Shown here one piece after another: positions 8,667 to 17,496 of a stretch of 64,000 nt of DNA. This DNA is from Acinetobacter sp. P8-3-8 (GTDB taxonomy: Bacteria; Pseudomonadota; Gammaproteobacteria; Pseudomonadales; Moraxellaceae): positions 26,804 to 90,803 of the forward strand of contig NZ_AFIE01000010.1 in NCBI RefSeq assembly GCF_000214135.1, in the 5' to 3' direction. The position numbers and the translations under genes are program-made. The number at the start of each line of letters is the position of its first letter. Position 1 is the first letter of the stretch. A model generated the notes under the pieces. That model was given only the letters and a program-made list of their open reading frames with translations. It was not told the origin of the DNA and searched no databases.

Positions 8667-10232
8667 ATGTTAGATCAAAATACAACAGCTCAATTAAAAA
8701 CACTTTTAGAACGTTTGGAAGCGCCAATCGAATTGGTAGCCTCTTTAAATGATTCAGATAAATCTGAAAAAATTAAAGAATTAGTCGCAGAAGTTGCGGC
8801 TTTATCTGACAAAGTGACCGCTCGTTTTGATGGTCAAAATGAGCGTAAGCCAAGCTTCGGTATTGCCAAAGCAGGTGAGCAACCTCGTGTATTCTTTGCG
8901 GGTTTACCGATGGGGCATGAGTTTACCTCTTTAATCTTGGCTTTGTTACAAGTTTCAGGTTATGCGCCTAAAGTGTCTGATGAAGTGCTGGCTCAAATTA
9001 AAGCATTAAACTTAAGCTCAAACTTTGATGTGTTTGTATCTTTAAGCTGTCATAACTGTCCTGATGTTGTGCAAGCGTTGAACTTGATTGCGATTAACAA
9101 TCCAGGTACGACAGCAACTATGATTGATGGTGCTTTCTTCCAAGATGAAGTTGAAGAACGTAAAATCTTAGCTGTGCCTATGCTGTTCCAAAATGGTGAA
9201 CATATTGGTCAAGGTCGTATGACTTTGGAAGAAATTATTGCCAAATTGGATACGGGTGCTGCGGCGAAAGATGCAGAAAAATTAAATGCAAAAGAAGCAT
9301 TTGATGTACTGGTGATTGGTGGCGGTCCTGCTGGGGCGACTTCAGCGATTTATGCAGCACGTAAAGGTATTCGTACAGGTATCGTTTCTGAGCGCTTTGG
9401 TGGTCAGGTGATGGATACCATGGACATTGAAAACTTTATTTCAGTGCAAAAAACTCAAGGTCCTAAGTTTGGTGCAGATATGGAAGCACATGTGCGTGAG
9501 TACGGTGTGGACATTATGAATCTACAAAAAGTGAAAAATATTGTAGGTGCTGAACAAACTGCCAATGGTCTAGTAGAAGTTGAGCTTGAGAATGGTGCAA
9601 AACTTGAATCAAAAACCGTCATCTTATCGACAGGTGCGCGTTGGAGAGAGATGAATGTACCAGGTGAGAAAGAGTATAAAACACGTGGTGTTGCCTACTG
9701 TCCTCACTGTGATGGCCCATTATTCAAAGGCAAAAAAGTTGCTGTCATCGGTGGTGGGAACTCAGGTGTTGAAGCTGCAATTGATCTTGCGGGTATTGTT
9801 GAACATGTGACTTTAGTTGAGTTTGATACTAAATTACGTGCAGACCAAGTGCTTCAAAACAAATTGAATAGCTTGCCAAATACCACCGTGATTTTGAATG
9901 CACTTTCAACTGAAGTAGTGGGTGATGGTTCTCAAGTCACAGCCTTGAACTATAAAGATCGTGCGACTGATGAAGAGCATACTGTAGAGCTTGCAGGTAT
10001 TTTTGTCCAAATTGGTTTATTACCAAATACGGACTTCTTGAAAGGCACAGCAGTAGAACTTTCTAATCGTAATGAAATTGTAGTGAATGATCGCAATGAA
10101 ACCAATGTAAAAGGTGTATTTGCTGCAGGCGACTGTACAACTGTACCGTATAAACAAATTATCATTGCTTCTGGTGAAGGTGCAAAAGCGGCTTTATCAG
10201 CATTTGATTACATGATTCGTTCAGGTCAATAA
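8667..10232 (+). CDS. ahpF: Alkyl hydroperoxide reductase subunit F
   Basis: 521 residues. The ATG at 8667 is chosen because TTGGAG sits nine bases upstream and the product then begins MLDQN, as in enterobacterial AhpF (MLDTN). The N-terminal tandem thioredoxin-like domain has Cys128-His-Asn-Cys131. A FAD/NADH pyridine nucleotide-disulfide reductase module follows, with GGGPAG near 218-223 and the redox pair Cys345-Pro-His-Cys348. AhpF passes electrons from NADH through these disulfides to the peroxiredoxin AhpC, detoxifying hydrogen peroxide and organic peroxides in the cytoplasm. No ahpC lies beside it. The gene ends at a two-hairpin repeat element. Confidence 0.97.
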   Translation: MLDQNTTAQLKTLLERLEAPIELVASLNDSDKSEKIKELVAEVAALSDKVTARFDGQNERKPSFGIAKAGEQPRVFFAGLPMGHEFTSLILALLQVSGYAPKVSDEVLAQIKALNLSSNFDVFVSLSCHNCPDVVQALNLIAINNPGTTATMIDGAFFQDEVEERKILAVPMLFQNGEHIGQGRMTLEEIIAKLDTGAAAKDAEKLNAKEAFDVLVIGGGPAGATSAIYAARKGIRTGIVSERFGGQVMDTMDIENFISVQKTQGPKFGADMEAHVREYGVDIMNLQKVKNIVGAEQTANGLVEVELENGAKLESKTVILSTGARWREMNVPGEKEYKTRGVAYCPHCDGPLFKGKKVAVIGGGNSGVEAAIDLAGIVEHVTLVEFDTKLRADQVLQNKLNSLPNTTVILNALSTEVVGDGSQVTALNYKDRATDEEHTVELAGIFVQIGLLPNTDFLKGTAVELSNRNEIVVNDRNETNVKGVFAAGDCTTVPYKQIIIASGEGAKAALSAFDYMIRSGQ

Positions 10233-10240
10233 GCGTCAAA

Positions 10241-10345
10241 AGAAAAGCCAACGTGCTCCCAATTCGCGTTGGCTTTTCTTGCTTTCCTCTTATGATTTAC
10301 CCTTGATAGGAATTGAGTGACTAACAGCTCAGTTCCTTTTTTTAT
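10241..10345 (+). repeat. Two-hairpin repeat element, copy A (terminator-like or small RNA)
   Basis: Hairpin 1 pairs AGAAAAGCCAACG (10241-10253) with CGTTGGCTTTTCT (10267-10279) around a loop containing CTCCC. Hairpin 2 pairs GGAATTGAG (10309-10317) with CTCAGTTCC (10328-10336), one G-U pair, followed by seven T. The two are joined by a conserved linker ending CCCTTGATA. Copies B and C have the same order. It surely ends ahpF transcription; a small-RNA role is inference. Confidence 0.75.
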
Positions 10346-10498
10346 GGTTATTATTCAACAAGTATTTAACAAGTTTTGTGGCAAGAATCTATTTAAAAAT
10401 ATCTATTTAGACAGCATCAATAGCAACTGGCATTTTTAATAACACATATTTTGCATGATACTAAACAACGTAGCTTGAAAAATTTACATTGAAAATCT

Positions 10499-11446
10499 TT
10501 AATGAGCATTACGATAGAAATGTGCTGTCATGCCATAATGTTGTTTAAATACTCTGCCGAAATGAGTTTCGGACTGAAAGCCAAGATTTAATGCAATATT
10601 GTAAATAGATAAATGACTGGTCTTTAAAAGTAAGCTCGCATGTTGCAGTCGTATTTTGAGTAAAAAAGCATGTGGCGTAGTTTGTAAATCCTTTTTAAAT
10701 AAACGAATTAATTGAATTCGTGTGCAATGTAGAAAAAGAGCCATGTCATCTAAGCTCCATTTTTGTTCAGGTGATTTTAAAATGGCGTGGATGAGGGGTG
10801 AGAGTTTTGAATTGTGCCATTCGATAATACGTGATGAAACACTGTCATGTTGAGTATGCAAATAAGTACGGAAAATATAAATCAACAAAACTTCAGATAG
10901 GGCATTGATGACTTTGAATTGCCCAATATGTTGAGTGTTCTCTTGCTCCAATAAGTTTAAAAGCGGTTCAACTAATAATTGCTCAACATTTAAATGAATA
11001 AATTCAGGTAACTGTATAAATAAATCAGCATGTTCAGAATAACTAAAATGTGCACAAAACAAATTCAAATTGAGCTGTGGAGCATGGTTGGTTTTTAAAA
11101 TTAACCCTGTAGCTTGTTGAATGCTTTCAATGTCTTGTATTGGTTTGGTTTGTTTTTCAATGACTTGGTTTTCAATGCTTTGGTGGTTAACAGCTTGGTT
11201 ATCACTTGTATTTTCTTGAAAATGAATCAGTTGATGTGCTGAACCATGGGGAAAGAATATGACGTCCCCTGTATTGATCTGAATCTTTTTATGATTGATA
11301 TACAACCAACCCTTTCCATGACGAACGATATGAATCATCGCTGTATTTTTAATTGCAGGTATGGCATATAGCCACTCGCCACCAAAGCGGCATTCAGTGT
11401 CTATGCTGCCTTGAATCTGAGCAAGTTCGATTAATTTATTTAACAT
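10499..11446 (-). CDS. AraC family regulator with cupin sensor domain
   Basis: 315 residues. The N-terminal cupin (about 1-120; GDVIFFPHGSAHQLIHF) is of the AraC-type cupin_6 class. The C-terminal pair of helix-turn-helix motifs (about 205-312) includes WSLDDMALFLHCTRIQLIRLFKK and the usual LGFQSETHFGRVFKQHYG ending. A low-complexity Gln/Asn/Ile insert near residues 78-110 (repeated NQ, EN, EKQ) interrupts the sensor domain, and its DNA repeats TTGGTTT-like units. Divergent, with only about 96 bases to the start of an AhpD-like gene, so it probably controls that gene, perhaps in response to an electrophile or peroxide. The ligand is unknown. Confidence 0.88.
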   Translation of the reverse strand: MLNKLIELAQIQGSIDTECRFGGEWLYAIPAIKNTAMIHIVRHGKGWLYINHKKIQINTGDVIFFPHGSAHQLIHFQENTSDNQAVNHQSIENQVIEKQTKPIQDIESIQQATGLILKTNHAPQLNLNLFCAHFSYSEHADLFIQLPEFIHLNVEQLLVEPLLNLLEQENTQHIGQFKVINALSEVLLIYIFRTYLHTQHDSVSSRIIEWHNSKLSPLIHAILKSPEQKWSLDDMALFLHCTRIQLIRLFKKDLQTTPHAFLLKIRLQHASLLLKTSHLSIYNIALNLGFQSETHFGRVFKQHYGMTAHFYRNAH

Positions 11447-11542
11447 TGGATGATACTTTTAGATTGTTATTTGATACTTTTAGTCGGTTTTAACTATACA
11501 AAAATTGCAATACTAAATTATCAATTCGATGAGGTGAATGCA

Positions 11543-11884
11543 ATGTTTGTAGATTGGAAAGAACACACACAACATGTCAAAAAATCATTTGGTGCTTTAG
11601 GTAAGAAGCATCCAAAAATGTTACAAGCCTATCAAGCTTTAGATGATGCTGCGGCAGCAGAAGCTTTAGATGCTAAAACACGTGAGTTGATTTCTTTGGC
11701 GGTGGCAATTACGACTCGTTGTGAGAGTTGTATTTCAGTACATGCGGAAGCTGCAATGAAAGCTGGCGCAACTGAAGGAGAAGTAGCGGGTGCATTGGCG
11801 ACAGCGATTTCATTGAATGCAGGCGCGGCATATACATTTGCTTTACGTGCACTCGAAGCGTGTGAAACACAAAAACCTGAATGA
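11543..11884 (+). CDS. AhpD-like / carboxymuconolactone decarboxylase family protein
   Basis: 113 residues. I start at the ATG at 11543, with GAGGTG six bases upstream, although the frame is open further left. The AhpD motif is intact: Glu48, then Cys60-Glu-Ser-Cys63 and His67, the proton-relay and redox-cysteine set of alkylhydroperoxidase D and related small CMD proteins. Such proteins form oligomers and reduce peroxides with a thiol partner. The divergent AraC regulator and ahpF nearby suggest a peroxide or electrophile role, though CMD-family substrates vary. Its transcript should end at repeat copy B. Confidence 0.9.
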   Translation: MFVDWKEHTQHVKKSFGALGKKHPKMLQAYQALDDAAAAEALDAKTRELISLAVAITTRCESCISVHAEAAMKAGATEGEVAGALATAISLNAGAAYTFALRALEACETQKPE

Positions 11885-11950
11885 TTGTATTGATTCTTGT
11901 TCTATAAAATAAATTTTTTATAAAAAAGAATAAGGCAATTTTACAGAATG

Positions 11951-12039
11951 AAAAAGCCAATGTGTTCCCCAATTCACGTTGGCTTTTTCTTTTGATAGGA
12001 ATTGAGCGGTTAGCGGCTAACAGCACAATTCCTTTTTTT
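11951..12039 (+). repeat. Two-hairpin repeat element, copy B
   Basis: Hairpin 1 pairs AAAAAGCCAATGTG (11951-11964) with CACGTTGGCTTTTT (11975-11988), loop TTCCCCAATT. Hairpin 2 pairs GGAATTG (11998-12004) with CAATTCC (12026-12032) and encloses a perfect GTTAGC-G-GCTAAC stem, then seven T. The last codons of the leftward azoreductase remnant lie inside hairpin 2. Confidence 0.75.
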
Positions 12040-12342
12040 ATTGAATTGTTGCTGTAATTTATGCACCAAAGTCGTTGTTTTTAACGCTGCATCAGCAATA
12101 GATTTTTGCAACAAATCCCCACCATATTCTTGATATTCAATCGCAATTTCATGGAATTGCTCTAATCCCATAAAATTAAAAGCAGTTTTTAGCGATGGTT
12201 CAACATGATTCGCAAAAGGCGTATTCGCAGAATCAAAATCATGCCCACCACGTGCAGATAAAAGCACGACAGATTTTTCATGATTGAGTAAACCAATATA
12301 AGGTTGCGCTTTGCTGTTGTCATATTTATAGGTTTTATTCAT
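12010..12342 (-). pseudogene. FMN-dependent NADH-azoreductase remnant (C-terminal part)
   Basis: 110 residues that resemble only the C-terminal half of AzoR-type flavodoxin-fold quinone/azo reductases: GLL-x-K-SVVLLSARGG, then SLKTAFNFMGLEQFHEIAIEYQEYGG. The N-terminal FMN-binding half (about 90-100 residues) is missing: a stop codon lies two codons before the ATG at 12342, and the DNA beyond is a repeat element rather than azoreductase. The final residues (RNCAVSR) are encoded by repeat copy B. The fragment is thus bracketed by copies B and C, consistent with deletion or rearrangement between repeats. It is unlikely to bind FMN. An independent short protein is possible but less likely. Confidence 0.6.
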
Positions 12343-12420
12343 TCGTCAATGAAATTAAGCAATGGTGTCGGGACATGTTTTTACAGTCTTTTGATTCTCC
12401 TAAATAGTTTTATGCAACAA

Positions 12421-12518
12421 AAGAAAAATCCAACGTGCTCCCCAGCACACGTTGGATTTTCTTCTTTTTCTTGTTTTACCCTTGTTCGGCATTGAGTAAC
12501 AAGCACCCAATCCCTTTT
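12421..12518 (+). repeat. Two-hairpin repeat element, copy C
   Basis: Hairpin 1 pairs CCAACGTG (12430-12437) with CACGTTGG (12448-12455), flanked by A-rich and T-rich arms, loop CTCCCCAGCA. The TTTTACCCTTG linker matches copy A. Hairpin 2 is weaker: GGCATTG with CAATCCC, one mismatch, or alternatively CTTGTT with AACAAG, then five T. No rightward gene ends just upstream, so plain gene termination does not explain this copy. Confidence 0.7.
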
Positions 12519-12679
12519 TATTATCGATGCTACTTATTATTTATCGTTATTATGGTTTAACGTTATTTTTATTTTTCACGCTATTTTTATTTATTGTTAT
12601 TAAAATTCACTGCCACATTTACAAAGCAGATTTACAACGCAAGATTGATAAAGCAAAAACAATACCAAAAAGTTAAAAG
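12519..12679. other. AT-rich spacer before yfhL end
   Basis: Low-complexity TTATT-rich sequence between repeat copy C and the end of yfhL. I see no gene, and no clear terminator for the yfhL transcript. Confidence 0.5.
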
Positions 12680-12940
12680 CTATCCCGTTGTACTCAATAA
12701 ATTTAAACAATGAAACTTATGGAGTAGTTGTTCCTTACTTTCCTGATGTTGAGGATCTGGAACAATGCATTCAATCGGGCAGACATCGACACAGGTTTGG
12801 CGATCATAAAAACCAACACATTCTGTACAACGTGCGCTATCAATTTCATAAAATTTTTCACCTTCAAAAATTGCCTGATTTGGACATTCAGCTAAGCACA
12901 TATCGCAATTAATACATTGCTCTGTAATGACTAAGGCCAT
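12680..12940 (-). CDS. yfhL: YfhL-type 2[4Fe-4S] ferredoxin
   Basis: 86 residues starting at the ATG at 12940 (MALVI), preferred to a TTG two codons upstream. Two cluster-binding motifs are complete: CxxCxxCxxxCP near residues 9-20 (CINCDMCLAECP) and the longer CTECVGFYDRQTCVDVCP near 38-55, the spacing typical of YfhL/Alvin-type ferredoxins. It starts 15 bases after the trhP stop and is surely in the same operon. TrhP-type hydroxylation depends on iron-sulfur metabolism, so a role as electron or cluster partner for TrhP is a reasonable inference. Confidence 0.92.
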   Translation of the reverse strand: MALVITEQCINCDMCLAECPNQAIFEGEKFYEIDSARCTECVGFYDRQTCVDVCPIECIVPDPQHQESKEQLLHKFHCLNLLSTTG

Positions 12941-12955
12941 ATTCAATCTCGCTGA

Positions 12956-14368
12956 TTAACCTGCTTGATAAGCTAAAGATGATGCAGAAATATTCATGGT
13001 CGAACTAGGTAAGTTTCTAATTAACAAAGCATATTTCATATCAATCTTCATATTGCTATCAACAGGTAATGGGATAGATACAATATGCCCTGAACCTTTC
13101 GCTTCTGTAATGACATTGCCATGCTTATCTCGTATTTCTGTTAAGGTAAACGTGATATTTCCTGATGTCGTCATGAGTTCTAATGAGTCACCGATGACAA
13201 AACGATTTTTGACATCGACTTGAAGATATTGAGCATTCGCTTCAAGTATTTCTCCAACAAATTGTTGATGATCAAATTGAGATGACCCAGATTGGTAATT
13301 TTGATAATCACTATGTACATGACGGCGTAAGAAACCTTCGGTATAGCCACGATTGGCTAGGCCTTCTAGTTGCAACATTAAAGCAGGGTCAAATGCTTTC
13401 CCTAATAGCGCATCATCAATGGCTTTACGATAAATTTGCGCTGTTCTGGCACAGTAGAAGTAAGATTTGGTGCGTCCTTCAATTTTAAGAGAATGAATGC
13501 CCATCTTGGTTAAACGATCGACATGTTGTACTGCACGTAAATCTTTGGAGTTCATGATATAAGAACCATGTTCATCTTCTTCGGCAGCGAACATTTCTTC
13601 ATCATTGCGTTGTAATAAAACCGGCTCGCCAAATTGATGTTGTTGTAAGGCGTGTTGCTCGTCGGCATCTTTGTTATTGCAGCAGTTAGACTTTAACTCC
13701 AGCGGTTGAGCTGGAATGACATCCCCAGTGACATCTTCTACTGCTTCGTGGATGCTATATTTCCAGCGACATGCATTGGTGCATGCGCCTTGATTTGCAT
13801 CACGTTTATTCATATAACCTGAAAGTAAGCAACGACCGGAATAAGCCATGCAAAGCGCACCATGTACGAAAACTTCGATTTCCATATCAGGTACATTTTG
13901 CTTAATTTCTTCAATTTCCTCTAAAGACAATTCACGTGACAAAATGACACGGCTCAGCCCCATATTTTTCCAAAATTTTACTGTTGCCCAGTTCACAGCA
14001 TTGGCTTGTACCGATAAGTGAATGGACATTTCGGGGAAATGTTCTCGAACCAACATGATTAAGCCTGGATCAGACATGATCAATGCATCAGGTTGCATCG
14101 CAACGACTGGTTCGAGATCTTTAATAAAGTTTTTTAATTTAGAATTGTGTGGTTGAATATTTACCACGACATAGAATTTCTTACCTAATGCATGCGCCTC
14201 AGCAATGCCGATTTTTAAATTGTCATGATCGAATGAATTATTACGAACACGTAAACTATAGCGTGGCTGACCTGCATAAACGGCATCTGCACCATAAGCG
14301 AATGCATAGCGCATATTTTTAAGCGAACCCGCAGGTGAGAGTAGTTCAGTAACGTGAGAGATGCTCAT
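12956..14368 (-). CDS. trhP: tRNA uridine-34 5-hydroxylase TrhP (U32 family, YegQ)
   Basis: 470 residues. It begins with the U32 barrel (ELLSPAGSLKNMRYAFAYGADAVYAG), continues with EVFVHGALCMAYSGRCLLSGYM and the cysteine-rich ACTNACRW segment that binds the iron-sulfur cluster in U32 enzymes, and ends with a small beta-barrel domain. YegQ/TrhP makes 5-hydroxyuridine at tRNA position 34 using prephenate, so it is not a peptidase despite the old family name. The length matches E. coli YegQ plus a short insert near residues 235-275 (Asn/Gln/His-rich). It is the first gene of an operon with yfhL. pheA and tyrA-aroA, which use prephenate, are elsewhere in this window. Confidence 0.93.
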   Translation of the reverse strand: MSISHVTELLSPAGSLKNMRYAFAYGADAVYAGQPRYSLRVRNNSFDHDNLKIGIAEAHALGKKFYVVVNIQPHNSKLKNFIKDLEPVVAMQPDALIMSDPGLIMLVREHFPEMSIHLSVQANAVNWATVKFWKNMGLSRVILSRELSLEEIEEIKQNVPDMEIEVFVHGALCMAYSGRCLLSGYMNKRDANQGACTNACRWKYSIHEAVEDVTGDVIPAQPLELKSNCCNNKDADEQHALQQHQFGEPVLLQRNDEEMFAAEEDEHGSYIMNSKDLRAVQHVDRLTKMGIHSLKIEGRTKSYFYCARTAQIYRKAIDDALLGKAFDPALMLQLEGLANRGYTEGFLRRHVHSDYQNYQSGSSQFDHQQFVGEILEANAQYLQVDVKNRFVIGDSLELMTTSGNITFTLTEIRDKHGNVITEAKGSGHIVSIPLPVDSNMKIDMKYALLIRNLPSSTMNISASSLAYQAG

Positions 14369-14532
14369 ATCAATCTAAAGGCATACAAAAATTATGTCTT
14401 TATTGTAGGCATTTAAAAATAAGATTCAACCTAGTAAAACACTCAGGATTATTAGGTTGATTTATTTAAAATATTTTTATTATTCAGTGATATATATTTA
14501 ATTTTATAAGATAAATCAAATCGAACGAAAAA

Positions 14533-14964
14533 TTATTTTACTCGTTTGAGTTGTTGATCGATAATAATTTCACCATCTTCTTTGCTAAAAGGTTTGAGTT
14601 GCGGTGCAGATAAAATATCCAAGACCAATTCAGAAGGTCGGCACAATCTCACACCTAATTCAGTCACGACAAAAGGTCGATTGATCAAAATAGGGTATTC
14701 CAACATAAACTCTATTAATTGTTCATCTGTCCAATGTTGTTGTTCTAATTTTAAAGTTTCATAAGGTTCAACATTTTTACGAATGGCTTCACGTACGGAT
14801 AAACCTGATTGTTGAATCATGTTAATCAACTGATCTTGAGTTGGTGGATTTTGCAAATACTCAATCACTTCAGGCTCTTGTCCCGAATTTCGAATGAGCG
14901 CCAGTGTATTTCTTGACGTCCCACAAGCAGGATTGTGATAAATCTTAATCTGATTCGATGACAT
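14533..14964 (-). CDS. arsC: Arsenate reductase, glutaredoxin-dependent
   Basis: 143 residues from the ATG at 14964 (MSSNQIKIYHNPACGTS); the frame is open upstream, but that part has no family similarity. The catalytic cysteine is Cys14 in HNPACGTSRN, and the arginines of the arsenate site are present in INRPFVVT and RLCRP. It reduces As(V) to As(III) in the cytoplasm with glutathione and glutaredoxin, feeding the Acr3 pump. Divergent from arsR with the operator between them. About 140 residues is usual for the ArsC/Spx-fold family. Confidence 0.95.
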   Translation of the reverse strand: MSSNQIKIYHNPACGTSRNTLALIRNSGQEPEVIEYLQNPPTQDQLINMIQQSGLSVREAIRKNVEPYETLKLEQQHWTDEQLIEFMLEYPILINRPFVVTELGVRLCRPSELVLDILSAPQLKPFSKEDGEIIIDQQLKRVK

Positions 14965-15008
14965 GTTTATTCTCTGTGTAAAAGCAATATTGCATTTATA
15001 TATGGATA

Positions 15009-15022
15009 TGCGTATATTCGCA
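15009..15022. promoter_or_regulatory. Putative ArsR operator between arsC and arsR
   Basis: The dyad TGCG-TATATT-CGCA lies in AT-rich flanks in the 96-base spacer of the divergent arsC/arsR pair, where ArsR/SmtB repressors usually bind. Placement supports control of both directions; binding is inferred. Confidence 0.6.
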
Positions 15023-15060
15023 ATAGTAAATATATGAAATTGCAAAATTGAGTAATCAAG

Positions 15061-15384
15061 ATGGATCAAACAGATTTCTTTAAGTGCCTATCTGACCCAA
15101 CCCGTTTAGATATTTTGAAAATGGTGATGGCAAAAGACAATGTTTGTGTCTGTGAAATGACTGAGGCAATGCAGTTGAGTCAGCCGAAAATTTCAAGACA
15201 TTTAGCATTGCTTAGAAATCTATCTATTCTGCTTGATCAGCGCAAAGGGCAGTGGGTTTATTATCGTTTAAATCCTGATTTACCTGAATGGGCTGTCGCA
15301 GTTTTGAGAATCATTGCGAAACAGTCTAGTGATACGTTTGGAAATAGCCTAAGCAATATCAATTCCGTGAATTGTTGCGAATAA
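15061..15384 (+). CDS. arsR: Arsenical resistance repressor ArsR
   Basis: 107 residues with the SmtB/ArsR winged helix: FFKCLSDPTRLDILKMV at the start and the recognition helix LSQPKISRHLALLRN. The metalloid motif Cys29-Val-Cys31 precedes EMTE at the start of the DNA-binding helix, the ArsR type-1 arsenite site. Two more cysteines end the protein (NCCE) and might supply a third ligand. Binding As(III) releases it from the divergent arsC/arsR operator. The acr3 start lies 18 bases after the stop. Confidence 0.95.
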   Translation: MDQTDFFKCLSDPTRLDILKMVMAKDNVCVCEMTEAMQLSQPKISRHLALLRNLSILLDQRKGQWVYYRLNPDLPEWAVAVLRIIAKQSSDTFGNSLSNINSVNCCE

Positions 15385-15402
15385 GTGGTAGAGAGTACAA
15401 AG

Positions 15403-16443
15403 ATGTCTGCGTCCAAACTGTCTTTTTTAGATCGTAACTTAACCTTATGGATTTTCATCGCTATGGCGTTGGGAATCGGGATTAGTGTGTATTTTCCTCA
15501 AGCTTCACTCGCCTTAGATCATTTAAGTATAGGTTCAGTCAACATTCCTATAGCGATTGGGCTTATTTTAATGATGTATCCACCTTTAGCCAAAGTGGAT
15601 TATGCAACCTTGCCACAGGTGTTTAAAGATAAACGTACCTTGATGCTTTCATTGGTTCAGAACTGGTTGATTGCACCGTGTTTGATGTTTGTTTTGGCGA
15701 TCATTTTCTTACATGCCTATCCTGAATATATGACAGGTTTGATTCTGATTGGCTTGGCACGTTGTATTGCAATGGTATTGGTTTGGAATGGTTTGGCCTG
15801 TGGTGATAATCAATATGTTGCAGGTTTAGTGGCATTTAACAGTATTTTTCAGATTCTCTTTTTCAGTAGTTATGCATGGTTATTTCTGAACTTCCTGCCG
15901 CCATATTTTGGTGTAGCAGGACAAGTGATTGATGTTGGTTTTTGGACAATTACTCACGCTGTACTGGTTTATTTAGGTATTCCTTTCTTATTGGGCTTTT
16001 TAAGTCGATTCATTTTAGTTAAAGCCAAAGGTTTGCAATGGTATCAGGCTAAATTTATTCCAAAGATTAGTCCTTTAAGTCTATTGGCATTGCTCTTCAC
16101 GATTGTCGCCATGTTTAGTTTAAAGGGCGCAGAAGTTGTTCATTTACCTTTAGATGTATTACGAATAGCCATTCCTTTGACTATTTACTTTGTGGTGATG
16201 TTCTTCCTGAGTTTCTTTATGAGTAAATGGATGGGCAATGATTATCCTCGTACTACAGCAATTTCTTTTACTGCGGCAGGGAATAATTTTGAATTGGCAC
16301 TTGCAGTTGCAATAGCAACTTTTGGACTGGCTTCACCTGTCGCATTTACCACAGTGATAGGGCCATTGGTGGAAGTGCCTGTATTGATTGTTTTGGTGAG
16401 TGTGTCTTTGTGGTTACGTAAAAAATATTTTTCAAATGTTTGA
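15403..16443 (+). CDS. acr3: Arsenite efflux transporter, ACR3 family
   Basis: 346 residues from the ATG at 15403, with a GAGAG site upstream; a GTG at 15385 abuts the arsR stop and is less likely. The N-terminus [13 protein letters not shown] is typical of bacterial ACR3 pumps. About ten membrane segments follow, with the conserved cysteine segment [13 protein letters not shown] near residue 126 and the [16 protein letters not shown] motif near 285. It exports As(OH)3 across the inner membrane by proton antiport. It is the transport step for the ArsC product. Confidence 0.95.
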   Translation: MSASKLSFLDRNLTLWIFIAMALGIGISVYFPQASLALDHLSIGSVNIPIAIGLILMMYPPLAKVDYATLPQVFKDKRTLMLSLVQNWLIAPCLMFVLAIIFLHAYPEYMTGLILIGLARCIAMVLVWNGLACGDNQYVAGLVAFNSIFQILFFSSYAWLFLNFLPPYFGVAGQVIDVGFWTITHAVLVYLGIPFLLGFLSRFILVKAKGLQWYQAKFIPKISPLSLLALLFTIVAMFSLKGAEVVHLPLDVLRIAIPLTIYFVVMFFLSFFMSKWMGNDYPRTTAISFTAAGNNFELALAVAIATFGLASPVAFTTVIGPLVEVPVLIVLVSVSLWLRKKYFSNV

Positions 16444-16771
16444 TTTTATTCGAAGAGATTGTGACGGTGTCTTATGTCTAAAATTTAAATTTAAGGAATA
16501 ACCTTCGGTTCGACCTACTTTTGTTTCGGCAAAATGAGAAGCAGAGCTTCGCAAGAAAACCACCTTGCGGAGCATTCATTGCTCCTCACCGTTGAACTCG
16601 TTAAATATTATCTATTGATGAATTAGTCGCAGAAACATTTTTATCAATAGTAGTCCTGCCTCGAACAATAACGGATGACGCTAGCGCGTATCCTCATATT
16701 TTTATAAAGCAACGAGAAAAATGAGGTACAGCAGATAATTTTCTAAAAGCAGATTCGTAGGTATAAGTGGA
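16444..16771. other. Structured spacer between acr3 and arsH
   Basis: 328 bases without a gene. At 16546-16573 GCTTCGCAAG pairs with CTTGCGGAGC (one G-U). The distal arm can instead pair locally as GGAGC (16569-16573) with GCTCC (16581-16585), so the hairpins compete. Upstream is CCTACTTTTGTTTCGGCAAAA, which looks like a decayed inverted repeat. Possibly an attenuator or a degraded dispersed repeat. Confidence 0.45.
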
Positions 16772-17476
16772 ATGAACTTACCCAATATTGATCTAGACAT
16801 ACTAGAAACACCAAGTTTTGAGCAGATTCAAGCCAAAGCTTTAACTCATCCACCTCGTATTTTATTGTTGTATGGTTCTAATCGAGAGCGTTCATTTAGC
16901 CGTTTGGCTGTTATGGAAGCAGGGCGAATCCTAGAAGCATTTGGAGCAGAGGTTAAAATCTTTCATCCAAAGGGTTTACCACTGCCTGAAGATGCTGAAA
17001 CTACACACCCTAAAGTTCAGGAACTCCATGAGCTCTTGGCTTGGGCAGAAGGAATGGTATGGTGTTCACCTGAACGGCATGGTTCGATGAGTTCTATTTT
17101 CAAATCACAAATTGACTGGATTCCTTTAGCCGCAGGTGCGATTCGTGCCACGCAGGGTAAAACATTGGCTCTCATGCAAGTATCGGGTGGTTCACAGTCA
17201 TTTAATACAGTGAATCAATTGCGTATTTTAGGTCGTTGGATGCGAATGATCACTATTCCAAATCAGTCCTCTATTCCAAAAGCATTTTTAGAGTTTGATG
17301 AAAATGATCGGATGAAAGCTTCTGCTTATTACGATCGAATTGTGGATGTGATGGAAGAGTTATTTAAATTTACATTATTAACACGTGGACAAACTGCTTT
17401 TTTAACGGATCGTTATTCTGAACGTAAAGAATCAGCAGAGCAGTTGTCTAAACGAGTGAATCAAAAAGCATTGTAA
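16772..17476 (+). CDS. arsH: ArsH, NADPH-dependent FMN reductase / organoarsenical oxidase
   Basis: 234 residues. The flavodoxin-like NADPH:FMN reductase core shows the FMN phosphate loop [15 protein letters not shown] near residues 31-45, [18 protein letters not shown] near 95-112, and [24 protein letters not shown], all characteristic of ArsH. ArsH oxidises trivalent methylated or aromatic arsenicals and reduces quinones in the cytoplasm. It completes the set arsC, arsR, acr3, arsH, but a 328-base structured gap separates it from acr3, so it may have its own promoter or be attenuated. Confidence 0.94.
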   Translation: MNLPNIDLDILETPSFEQIQAKALTHPPRILLLYGSNRERSFSRLAVMEAGRILEAFGAEVKIFHPKGLPLPEDAETTHPKVQELHELLAWAEGMVWCSPERHGSMSSIFKSQIDWIPLAAGAIRATQGKTLALMQVSGGSQSFNTVNQLRILGRWMRMITIPNQSSIPKAFLEFDENDRMKASAYYDRIVDVMEELFKFTLLTRGQTAFLTDRYSERKESAEQLSKRVNQKAL

Positions 17477-17496
17477 GTTACTATAAACCTCATAAG

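Noticed and set aside
8462-8668. Leftward 68-residue frame in the ahpF promoter region
   Set aside because: AT-rich, no ribosome site, overlaps the ahpF ribosome site; treated as chance.
11709-12026. Leftward frame across the AhpD-like gene and repeat copy B
   Set aside because: Antisense shadow of a well-supported gene; composition shows no protein family.
12304-12495. Rightward frame spanning repeat copy C
   Set aside because: Crosses a hairpin element and encodes no recognisable protein.
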